Below the pieces are notes generated by a model. It saw only the letters and a list, made by a program, of their open reading frames with translations. It had not been told where the DNA came from and searched no databases. Position numbers and translations under genes: made by a program. Below, piece after piece: positions 1-6,583 of a stretch of DNA of 8,244 bases (its first letter is position 1; every line of letters starts with the position of its first letter). Origin of the DNA: Planctomycetota bacterium (GTDB taxonomy: Bacteria > Planctomycetota > Planctomycetia > Pirellulales > Thermoguttaceae); assembly GCA_013202535.1 (NCBI GenBank), contig JABMRP010000063.1, forward strand, positions 1 through 8,244, given 5' to 3'.

Positions 1-2
1 GC

Positions 3-920
3 CCCTTCGGCCAATACGAGGGTAAGATTCCCCAGCACCCTATTTCAAAATGCTCGGACGCGTGTATCGGACCGGGCTGTTACGGCGCCACGAAAGTGAA
101 CTCCTTCTGGGAAAAAGAGGTTCTGCTCCTGCGTGGGACGTTCAAGATCGCTGCGGTGAAGGAAGGCCGCCGCTACCGGTTGCGCGTCAATGACGGCAAC
201 CACGTCGGCGCCGGCGGCGGACATCTCATCTATATCAACGGCAGGCCGTTGATCGAAACCAAGAGCTGCAACGGCCGGGGCTCGGGCGGTCAACCGAAAG
301 GCGCTTTCATCACCAAGGCTTTCCTCGACGACTTCCAGGGCGGCGAGGTGACCATCGCGGTGATGACCTTTCTGCGGTTCAACGACAAGTACAAGGTAAA
401 GCCGTCCGAACGCATCCCCCAAGGCAAGATCAGCCTGCACTTCGAGGAGATGACGCTGCCGCCGATGGGCGACGACCTGGTGATGGAATCGGCGACCGTG
501 GTCCCCATGCTGACGTCCGCCTGGCAGGCGAGGCAGAACCCCGACGATCGGGAACTGCAGACCGACGGCGACAAGTTCCTCTACGACGGCAAGTTTGTCG
601 CCAACCCGAAGGTTCTTGGTACCTGGAATATCGTCGACGTTGTGAAGACGATCAACGAGTTCACGCCCGGCAAGGAGACCAGCACCCGCGGGGCTCAGTT
701 CAACAAGATGACCTTCGTGGACAAGGGCCGGACCGACCGCATGATGTGGCTCTGGTCGGGCGATACGTTGATGGACCTGACTCGTTACCAGGCCCTGAAG
801 ATGGTCGAGAAGACGATCGGCGGCGATGACTACCTCTTTATCGAATCGGGTGGGTTCAGCACTCGGAACCCCGTGGGCTGGCGGTCATCGTGGTACGTAA
901 TGAAGAGACAGACGAAGTGA
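3..920 (+). CDS. C-terminal part of a secreted-type protein: sugar-binding-like beta module plus GTW/WYV module (5' end outside window)
   Basis: The frame is open from the first bases of the window to TGA at 918-920, giving 305 visible residues. The first in-frame start codon inside (GTG at 96) falls in the middle of a conserved block, so the real start lies upstream. Visible residues 1-155 match the C-terminus of the next gene almost end to end (PFGQ..GK, a cysteine cluster, WEKEVLL.RGTF, the NHV.AG.G..IYING block, GGQP.G, a GG.VTIA segment, FLR.N). This looks like a beta-sandwich carbohydrate-binding or GH2-sugar-binding-like domain. Residues about 160-303 form a second module: a QARQNPDD / GDKFLYDGK lead-in, then GTW, WLWSGDTLMDL, QALKM, DYLFIE, and a closing GW...WYVMKR. 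From memory, similar GTW...WYVLK modules recur in planctomycetal proteins; I could not check this. No catalytic motif is visible. The missing N-terminus may hold an esterase domain as in gene 2, which is inference. No enzymatic function is assigned. Confidence 0.8.
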   Translation, partial: PFGQYEGKIPQHPISKCSDACIGPGCYGATKVNSFWEKEVLLLRGTFKIAAVKEGRRYRLRVNDGNHVGAGGGHLIYINGRPLIETKSCNGRGSGGQPKGAFITKAFLDDFQGGEVTIAVMTFLRFNDKYKVKPSERIPQGKISLHFEEMTLPPMGDDLVMESATVVPMLTSAWQARQNPDDRELQTDGDKFLYDGKFVANPKVLGTWNIVDVVKTINEFTPGKETSTRGAQFNKMTFVDKGRTDRMMWLWSGDTLMDLTRYQALKMVEKTIGGDDYLFIESGGFSTRNPVGWRSSWYVMKRQTK

Positions 921-941
921 AATTCCCATGCTTTAGACCCT

Positions 942-951
942 AGGAGAAAGG
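942..951 (+). promoter_or_regulatory. Ribosome-binding site of the first SASA esterase
   Basis: The purine-rich run AGGAGAAAGG ends 9 bases before the ATG at 961; its AGGAG core is 14 bases away, which is long. The 40-base gap (921-960) after the preceding stop holds no other recognisable signal, which fits co-transcription with the gene upstream. Confidence 0.6.
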
Positions 952-960
952 TGCGCTAGA

Positions 961-3264
961 ATGTTGAACACCCACCACTGCAAGGCCGTGTTTTCGTTTA
1001 TTATCCTCGTGACGGCACTGCTGGCTCTTCCCGCCGCCGGGGCCGACGTCCCAGCGCAACTGCCCAAACCCGATGGCAAGCCGGGCGATGCGACCAAGCC
1101 GGTCAAGGTCTACATCCTCGCCGGGCAGTCGAACATGGTGGGGATGGGCGAACTCAGCGGCGCCAAGAACCTCTACACGGGAGTCTATCTCACCGCCGAC
1201 CCGGTGGCCCCCAAGGGGCCCATGCAAGTCTGGCGCGTAGGCAACTACAAGATCGCACCGTTGACCGTTTACCTGCCCAGCGGTACGCCGACCGACCAGC
1301 CGGTCGCACAGGGCCAACTCGAAGTGCCCGAGACGGGCGTCTATCAAGTGCATTGCGGATTTGGTGCGAGTTCGTCGCGCGTGATGGAAGTTGACCGAAT
1401 GCAGGTCTACCGCAGGGACGCCGACGGCGAGCCGGTCAAGCAGGACGTAACCCTTAAGGCCGGCCAGCGTTACACGTTCAATATCTCCGGCTCGGGGGGC
1501 GAGACGCCCCGGTTCTGGATGCAGAAAATGGACCTCTTGGGCTACGGCGATCTCGAGGCGGCGACCAAGCGGGAAGGAAAATTTCCGTGGCTTGTCGACG
1601 ACGAGGGTGCCTGGACGGTCCGCAATGACGTCTATTTCCAGGAAGCGCGGCTTGCGGAGGGCGGCAGAGGCTGTCCTCTCAGCGCGACCTCAAACGGGAA
1701 AACCATCGGTCCGGAGCTCGGCTTCGGCCACGTCATGGGCGCCTTCCACGACGAGCAGGTCCTGCTGATCAAGACAGCCCAGGGCAATCGCTCGCTGGGC
1801 TTCGATTTCCGCCCGCCCAGCAGCGGCCGAACCGATCCCGACAACAAGTACGAAGCAATCGAATACAAACTGATGATCGAGGGTGTGAGCAAGACGCTGG
1901 ACAACATCGATAAGGTCGTTCCGGGTTACAAGGGACAGGGCTACGAGATTGCCGGCTTCGTCTGGTGGCAGGGCCACAAGGATAGCGGCTCCGAGGAGTC
2001 GATCGCCGAGTATGAGAAGCACCTGGTCAATATGATCAACGACGTCCGCAAGGATTTCAAGGTGCCGAAGATGCCTGCCGTGGTTGCGACCGTCGGATTC
2101 GGCGGTCACAACATGGCGGAGAAGTTTGTGAGAATCGCGGAAGCGCAATTGGCGGTTGGCGATCCGAAGAAGCATCCCGAGTTCGCCGGTACCGTCGCCT
2201 CGGTCGATACCCGTGATTTTTGGCGGGAGGTCGACGAGTCGCCGTCCAACCAAGACTATCACTACAACCGCAACGCCGAAACCTATCTGCTCGTCGGCGA
2301 TGCGCTGGGCCGCGCGATGGTCGGGCTGGTCGGCGGCAAGGCGGAAGCCCTTCCGCGGGCCCCGCGACCGGATCGCGTCGCCGGAGAGCAGACTGCCGAG
2401 CCGTCGGATGAAGAAAAGGCGGCCGCACAAAAGGCGCTCGCTCCGATCATCCTCGACGGCATTGCGGCGACCTACGTCGCCAATCCGCGTTACAACGCGG
2501 CGCTCTTAAGCGAAGCCGCCGGCCGGCGACCGCAGCGAGCCAGCCAGTTCCTGCGGGGCGCCATGTACGGCCTGGGCAACTGCTATCGTGCGGCCGGAGT
2601 CGATGATTACGAGTGGAACCTGTTCGGCCCGGATCTTCGCGAAGGGCAGTGGGATTATTTCAGCTTCGATCCGCCGGAGACGATGCCCGTGGAGAAAGGA
2701 AACCGATACCGGAAGGTGACCTACCCCCAAGGGATGGCCGACTGGTTCGCGGCGGACTTCGATGCGGTCCGGGCCGGTTGGAAGAAGGGACTGCAACCCT
2801 TCGGTCAGTTGGACGGCAAACCGGAACCGCTGGGCCTCTGCGAGAGAGGAAGCCACTGCGGATGCGGCGAAAAACCGAGAACCTTGTGGGAGAAGGAAGT
2901 CCTGCTGGTGCGTGGCACGTTCGAGTTTCCGCCGCTGCGAGAGGGTTATCGTTACCGAATCGTCGTCGGCGGCAGCAACCACGTCAATGCGGGCGAAGGT
3001 TATGCGATCTACATCAACGGCAAGTTATTGGCCGAGTCGACCGTCGGCGTCGGCATGCGTCAGGGCGGACAGCCCCGCGGCGGACATATCCACGCCGACT
3101 TCCGCGACGAGTTCAAAGGCGGCAAGGTAACCATCGCGGCCACCAGCTTCCTCCGCTACAACCATCCACGTCACGGCGTTCAGCCTCCTCGCGGACACTT
3201 TACATTATGGGTCGAAGAGCAGAAGATCCCGCCGGTGAAAGAAGTGGCGGCTAGTGATCCGTAA
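961..3264 (+). CDS. Secreted SASA-domain (sialate O-acetylesterase-type) carbohydrate esterase with internal beta insert and C-terminal binding module
   Basis: A 767-residue protein predicted to hydrolyse ester groups, probably O-acetyl, on a carbohydrate outside the cytoplasm. Residues 1-28 are a signal peptide (hydrophobic core FSFIILVTALLAL, cleavage near AGA|D). The SGNH/SASA fold starts at about 48: YILAGQSNM puts the nucleophile at Ser57. The chain leaves the fold for a beta-rich stretch at about 70-197 (VPETGVYQVHCGF and nearby strands) and returns with GPELGFG (250-256), WWQG (335-338) and a D-Y-H motif with Asp432 and His434 before a GDALGRAM helix. The triad therefore looks complete. 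Residues 461-500 are a charged, Ala-rich linker. About 505-760 form an additional beta module whose last 150 residues are homologous to gene 1, including a cysteine cluster (C627, C633, C635) and a WEKEVLLVRGTF strand. The family is secure; the substrate is not. ATG 961 is chosen for the signal peptide and upstream purine run. The gene lies 40 bases after gene 1 and 62 bases before gene 3. Confidence 0.9.
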   Translation: MLNTHHCKAVFSFIILVTALLALPAAGADVPAQLPKPDGKPGDATKPVKVYILAGQSNMVGMGELSGAKNLYTGVYLTADPVAPKGPMQVWRVGNYKIAPLTVYLPSGTPTDQPVAQGQLEVPETGVYQVHCGFGASSSRVMEVDRMQVYRRDADGEPVKQDVTLKAGQRYTFNISGSGGETPRFWMQKMDLLGYGDLEAATKREGKFPWLVDDEGAWTVRNDVYFQEARLAEGGRGCPLSATSNGKTIGPELGFGHVMGAFHDEQVLLIKTAQGNRSLGFDFRPPSSGRTDPDNKYEAIEYKLMIEGVSKTLDNIDKVVPGYKGQGYEIAGFVWWQGHKDSGSEESIAEYEKHLVNMINDVRKDFKVPKMPAVVATVGFGGHNMAEKFVRIAEAQLAVGDPKKHPEFAGTVASVDTRDFWREVDESPSNQDYHYNRNAETYLLVGDALGRAMVGLVGGKAEALPRAPRPDRVAGEQTAEPSDEEKAAAQKALAPIILDGIAATYVANPRYNAALLSEAAGRRPQRASQFLRGAMYGLGNCYRAAGVDDYEWNLFGPDLREGQWDYFSFDPPETMPVEKGNRYRKVTYPQGMADWFAADFDAVRAGWKKGLQPFGQLDGKPEPLGLCERGSHCGCGEKPRTLWEKEVLLVRGTFEFPPLREGYRYRIVVGGSNHVNAGEGYAIYINGKLLAESTVGVGMRQGGQPRGGHIHADFRDEFKGGKVTIAATSFLRYNHPRHGVQPPRGHFTLWVEEQKIPPVKEVAASDP

Positions 3265-3313
3265 ACAGTGAACGGTTTGGTCCGTCGGATCAGTTACCCC
3301 TAGAACAACAAAC

Positions 3314-3318
3314 AGGAG
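3314..3318 (+). promoter_or_regulatory. Ribosome-binding site that decides the start of the tandem esterase
   Basis: AGGAG lies 2 bases before ATG 3321 and 8 bases before the in-frame ATG 3327. The second spacing is normal and the first is too short, so translation more likely begins at 3327. The difference is two residues at the tip of the signal peptide and does not affect the mature protein. Confidence 0.65.
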
Positions 3319-3326
3319 ATATGGCA

Positions 3327-6320
3327 ATGATCAACGGACCAGCCAGGACCGTAGCGGTTTTCGCCCTCGCGGCGGCCATGCTGCTTTCAGCTTTCGCAGG
3401 CAGCGCCGCCGCGCAAACGCCCGCGGCGGAACCCAAGCCCGCCATCGAACTCGGCGCGCCGTTCTGCGACAACGCGATTCTGCAGCGGCAGATGCCCGTT
3501 CCCGTCTGGGGCTGGAGCAAGCCGGGCACGCGGATATCCGTCGAATTCGCCGGTCGGAAGAAGACCGCCACCACCGGCAAGAACGGCAAGTGGATGCTCC
3601 AGCTTGATGCCCTCGAGGCAAATGCCGACCCGCGGGAAATGGTCATCATCGACAGCGCGGGCAAGGCCGTTATCCTCAAGAATATCCTCGTCGGCGAGGT
3701 CTGGTTCGCTTCAGGCCAATCCAACATGGACTGGCTAGCCGGCAAGTCCATGTGCGGAGATCTGGCCAACAAGATGGCTCGGTCACAAGAAGAGATCCCG
3801 ATTCGCGAATACCAGGTGGATACCGGTTCCGCTCTGTTCCCACAAAGCCGGACGACCGCGGAGGGTGGATGGAAGAGCTCGAAACAAGCGGGCGGATTCT
3901 CCGCCTTGAGTCTCTCGTTCGCCTGGGATCTACACGAGAAGTTGCAGGTCCCCATCGGCATCATGCGCAGCAGTCACGGCGCAACCCCGATCGAGACGTG
4001 GACCGCCTACGAAGGCTTCGCCGCGCATCCGAAGCTTCAAGATATCGCCGCCAAGATTCGCCAGAGCGATCCCAGCACCCCTGACGGCCGGCAGGCCTAC
4101 GCGAATTTCCATGAGGAACTGAAAAAGTGGCGGGTCGAGGGCGAAAAGCGGATCCAGCGGATGCGGGCCATAAAGGCAATGAATTGTTCGCTCACCTGGC
4201 TGCGTCAGGACGGAACGTATGTCAAGCGGCCGGGCACCGTCCTCTCCCGACCCAGTCTGCCGGGGATTGCCTCGGAGTGGAAAGGTGCGTCGCGGATGTA
4301 CAACATGAAGATCGCGCCCCTGATCCCGTTTGCCATTCGCGGCGCCATCTGGTGCCAGGGCACCCATAACGCCGGAGACGGCAGGATCTATGCCGCGAAG
4401 ATGGAGGCATTGGTCAGCGGCTGGCGCAAGAACTGGGGGCGGCCGGATCTCCCCTTCTATTTCACCCAGATGCAATGCTACGGCGAACCCGATCCAAATT
4501 CGGTCGGCTTTGCCGATATCCGAGAGGCCCAGACCCTGTTCTTCACCAGCGCGAAGAACGTCGGCATGGCGCTTCAGTACGATCTCCATCCCGCCAACCC
4601 GGGCGGGATTCACAACTTCAACAAGCTTCATCCCGGCGGGCGCCTCGCCCGTTGGGCCCTGGCGCATGAGTACGATAAAGATATTGCCTATACCGGCCCC
4701 ATCTACAAGTCACACAGCATCAAGGGCAATAGCGTGCGCGTTCAATTTGACCAGCGCGGCCCCGGCGGCGGCCTGATGGTTGGCGGCAAGGGCATGGCCG
4801 CGGATTATCGGAAGGATCCGCCCGCCTATTTCGAACCGGCCAGAGCGACGCCCGGCGAGAAGCTCAAGCATTTTCGCCTGGCGGGAAAGGACCGTGCCTG
4901 GCACGCCGCCGAAGCGGTGATTGAGGGCAGCGAAGTTGTCGTGACCTCGAAGGCCGTCCCGAACCCGGTCGGCGTCCAGTACGCCTACAGCGGCAGCCCC
5001 ATCGGCGCCAATCTTTACAACGAGGCCGGATTGCCGGCCATTCCATTCGCCTATTTCGACGCAACGCAGTTGTTCAACGAAGATCTGCCCGAGGCGATCG
5101 CCGCGGCGGAGGCCCAGGAGAAGGCAAAAACGAATCCCCCGCCGCCAAAGCCCTATCTGCAGGTCATGACCCCTCTTCGCAACGGCGCCGTGATCCAGCG
5201 GAATAAGCCCGTGCACGTGTGGGGATTCGCCGTGTCGGACATGGAGGTCACGATCACGTTTGGCGATCAAACGAAAAAGGCCACGGTCAACGAGTTCGAC
5301 CAATGGCGGGTCGAGCTTGATCCCATGCCCGCCTCGGCGAAGGGACGCATCCTCGCGGTTACCTGTAGCGACGGAGCCGCAGCGACGATCCGTGATGTTG
5401 TCGTTGGCGATGTCTGGATACTGACCGGATCCACCGCGGTCAGCAGCGAACTTGCGTTCTCGGGCAGAGACCCCGACGCAGCGCCGCCCCCGGCCATGCC
5501 GCTGCTGCGCGAATTCAAGATAAGGACCAAGGCGCGTCGCTTTCCGGTCCCCCGAAAGCGGTCCATGGAGATCGGCGGCGGCAAGTACCGCTCATTCTGG
5601 CAACCGGCACTCTTTACCGAGACGGAGCGAGATACATCCGCGGCTGGCTACTATTTCGCATCGCAAGTGCGGCAGAAGGACGTTCCCCTAGGCATCATCA
5701 CACTGGGCGCGGACAATCCGCCGCTGACCTGGGTCTCGTATAAGGGCATGCAGACCGCGGTCGGCTTTGAAAAGGAGCGGGACGAACTGAACTTGCTCTA
5801 CCCTGATACCGACGTATGCGAAGCAGCGGTCACCCAATACATTGGCACGCTCAAGCAGTACTGCGACGAAATTGTCGCGCTGCGCAAGGAGGGCGGGGAC
5901 ATCCCCCGTGCGTTGGGCGAAAAGGCGCCCGACTTCCCCCAGCCCTACTACAATCAATGGGTCAGTGAAACCGAGACGGCAACCCATACGTACAACTTCT
6001 GCATCAGTCCCAACACACCGCTTGCCGTAAGCGGCGTCGTGTGGATCCCCGGCGAGAAGAACATGGGGGAAGACGCTTCCAGATACAAGGCGGCCCTCGA
6101 GGCCTATGCGGCCAGCTTGCCGCAAACCTATGGTCAGGACAAGGTCGCCTTTGTCTACGCCCACCCCACCGCTGACTTGGTCGAGGGGATCGCCACACCT
6201 CGGATTGAAAACTCCGTACACGTCGAGTTCAGTGAATGGCCAAAGAGTTTGCAGGACATTGCCACCCGGCTCGGCGCCTTGGCCGCGAAGAAGGAAGAAG
6301 CAATAGCGCAACGAAAATGA
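3327..6320 (+). CDS. Secreted tandem sialate O-acetylesterase-like protein: active-type first repeat, degenerate second repeat
   Basis: A 997-residue protein numbered from ATG 3327; starting at ATG 3321 would add two residues. Residues 1-29 are a signal peptide (VAVFALAAAMLLSAFAGSAAA, cleavage after AAA). Repeat 1 (about 39-583) has the full sialate-O-acetylesterase layout: an N-terminal beta-sandwich (NAILQRQMPVPVWGW to GKWMLQL), GEVWFASGQSNMDW with nucleophile Ser132, a VPIGIMRSSHGATPIETW block, WCQGTHN (from W342, usual form WYQGESN) and IHNFNK....GRLARWAL with His429. The usual Asp two residues before that His is Gly427. A Pro-rich linker follows (KTNPPPPKP). Repeat 2 (about 610-983) repeats the same order: AVIQRNKPVHVWGF, QWRVELDPM, GDVWILTGSTA, VPLGIITLGADNPPLTW and WIPGEKN (from W906). 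GQSN has become GSTA, so Thr703 sits at the nucleophile position, and no catalytic His motif precedes the final DIATRLGALA. Repeat 2 is probably a non-catalytic structural or binding copy. The likely role is deacetylation of an exported glycan. It is far longer than a single-domain esterase of this family. The family is certain, the substrate unknown. Confidence 0.9.
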   Translation: MINGPARTVAVFALAAAMLLSAFAGSAAAQTPAAEPKPAIELGAPFCDNAILQRQMPVPVWGWSKPGTRISVEFAGRKKTATTGKNGKWMLQLDALEANADPREMVIIDSAGKAVILKNILVGEVWFASGQSNMDWLAGKSMCGDLANKMARSQEEIPIREYQVDTGSALFPQSRTTAEGGWKSSKQAGGFSALSLSFAWDLHEKLQVPIGIMRSSHGATPIETWTAYEGFAAHPKLQDIAAKIRQSDPSTPDGRQAYANFHEELKKWRVEGEKRIQRMRAIKAMNCSLTWLRQDGTYVKRPGTVLSRPSLPGIASEWKGASRMYNMKIAPLIPFAIRGAIWCQGTHNAGDGRIYAAKMEALVSGWRKNWGRPDLPFYFTQMQCYGEPDPNSVGFADIREAQTLFFTSAKNVGMALQYDLHPANPGGIHNFNKLHPGGRLARWALAHEYDKDIAYTGPIYKSHSIKGNSVRVQFDQRGPGGGLMVGGKGMAADYRKDPPAYFEPARATPGEKLKHFRLAGKDRAWHAAEAVIEGSEVVVTSKAVPNPVGVQYAYSGSPIGANLYNEAGLPAIPFAYFDATQLFNEDLPEAIAAAEAQEKAKTNPPPPKPYLQVMTPLRNGAVIQRNKPVHVWGFAVSDMEVTITFGDQTKKATVNEFDQWRVELDPMPASAKGRILAVTCSDGAAATIRDVVVGDVWILTGSTAVSSELAFSGRDPDAAPPPAMPLLREFKIRTKARRFPVPRKRSMEIGGGKYRSFWQPALFTETERDTSAAGYYFASQVRQKDVPLGIITLGADNPPLTWVSYKGMQTAVGFEKERDELNLLYPDTDVCEAAVTQYIGTLKQYCDEIVALRKEGGDIPRALGEKAPDFPQPYYNQWVSETETATHTYNFCISPNTPLAVSGVVWIPGEKNMGEDASRYKAALEAYAASLPQTYGQDKVAFVYAHPTADLVEGIATPRIENSVHVEFSEWPKSLQDIATRLGALAAKKEEAIAQRK

Positions 6321-6376
6321 AAACGCCATTGACAACGCAACCAGCAGACAGCAGATACCGGAGTAATGTGCAATAG

Positions 6377-6532
6377 ACCACCAAGGACACGGTTGCATTT
6401 GCCGGCCAGACAAAGACTGCCACGGCGGACAAAGACGGTAAGTGGATGGTCACCGGCATACGGGAGTTGACCATCGCCGGCGGCGATGGCGATTTCCGGA
6501 TGGCCTACCAAGAGCGATTTCCCGTCAACTGA
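6377..6532 (+). pseudogene. Remnant of a sialate O-acetylesterase-type N-terminal beta-sandwich
   Basis: Read in the frame beginning at 6377, just after an in-frame TAG at 6374-6376, the DNA encodes a stretch including VAFAGQTKTATADKDGKWMV at 6392-6451, then RELTIAGGDG, then unrelated residues up to TGA at 6530-6532. It aligns without gaps to the matching strand of the tandem esterase repeat 1 (VEFAGRKKTATTGKNGKWML, encoded from 3540), with 13 of 20 residues identical by eye. In intact family members this strand lies some 40-60 residues before the GQSN nucleophile. Here there is no start, no catalytic part and no room for either. The DNA match is loose, so it is not a recent copy of the neighbour; it is better explained as the remains of a separate SASA gene. 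It probably has no product. Confidence 0.7.
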
Positions 6533-6567
6533 GTGTTTCAAGGACCCGACGTTGGGCCACCACAAGC

Positions 6568-6574
6568 AGGAAGG
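6568..6574 (+). promoter_or_regulatory. Ribosome-binding site of the alpha/beta hydrolase
   Basis: AGGAAGG lies 9 bases before ATG 6584. An earlier ATG at 6577 is out of frame with the hydrolase. A later in-frame ATG at 6599 would remove the first five residues and has no site of its own. Confidence 0.65.
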
Positions 6575-6583
6575 TAATGCCCT

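Larger units (their letters stand above)
6321..6583 (+). other. 263-base gap between the tandem esterase and the alpha/beta hydrolase
   Basis: Apart from a decayed SASA-type fragment (6377-6532) and the ribosome-binding site of the next gene (6568-6574), I see no promoter, terminator hairpin, RNA gene or insertion-sequence end. It is the longest gap in the window; the others are 22-62 bases. Two short forward frames start inside it (6442 and 6486) and run into the next gene out of frame, but neither looks coding. Confidence 0.6.

Noticed and set aside
96..920. GTG at 96 as the true start of gene 1
   Set aside because: The frame stays open to the window edge, and residues before the GTG align with the equivalent region of gene 2, so the GTG is internal.
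1690..2430. Long antisense open frame of 246 codons within the SASA esterase gene
   Set aside because: It mirrors a well-supported coding frame in GC-rich DNA, is rich in Arg, Gly and Ala without recognisable motifs, and has no start signal. The same holds for the antisense frames at 3930-4667, 4710-5303, 5688-6413 and 7617-8237.
3255..3292. Perfect 7-base inverted repeat (TGATCCG / CGGATCA) around the stop codon of gene 2
   Set aside because: The loop is 24 bases, the stem does not extend, and no T-run follows, so it does not look like a terminator; a 7-base match at this distance can arise by chance.
5151..6320. Second half of the tandem esterase as a separate gene
   Set aside because: The frame is continuous through the Pro-rich linker, with no stop, start signal or signal peptide at the junction.
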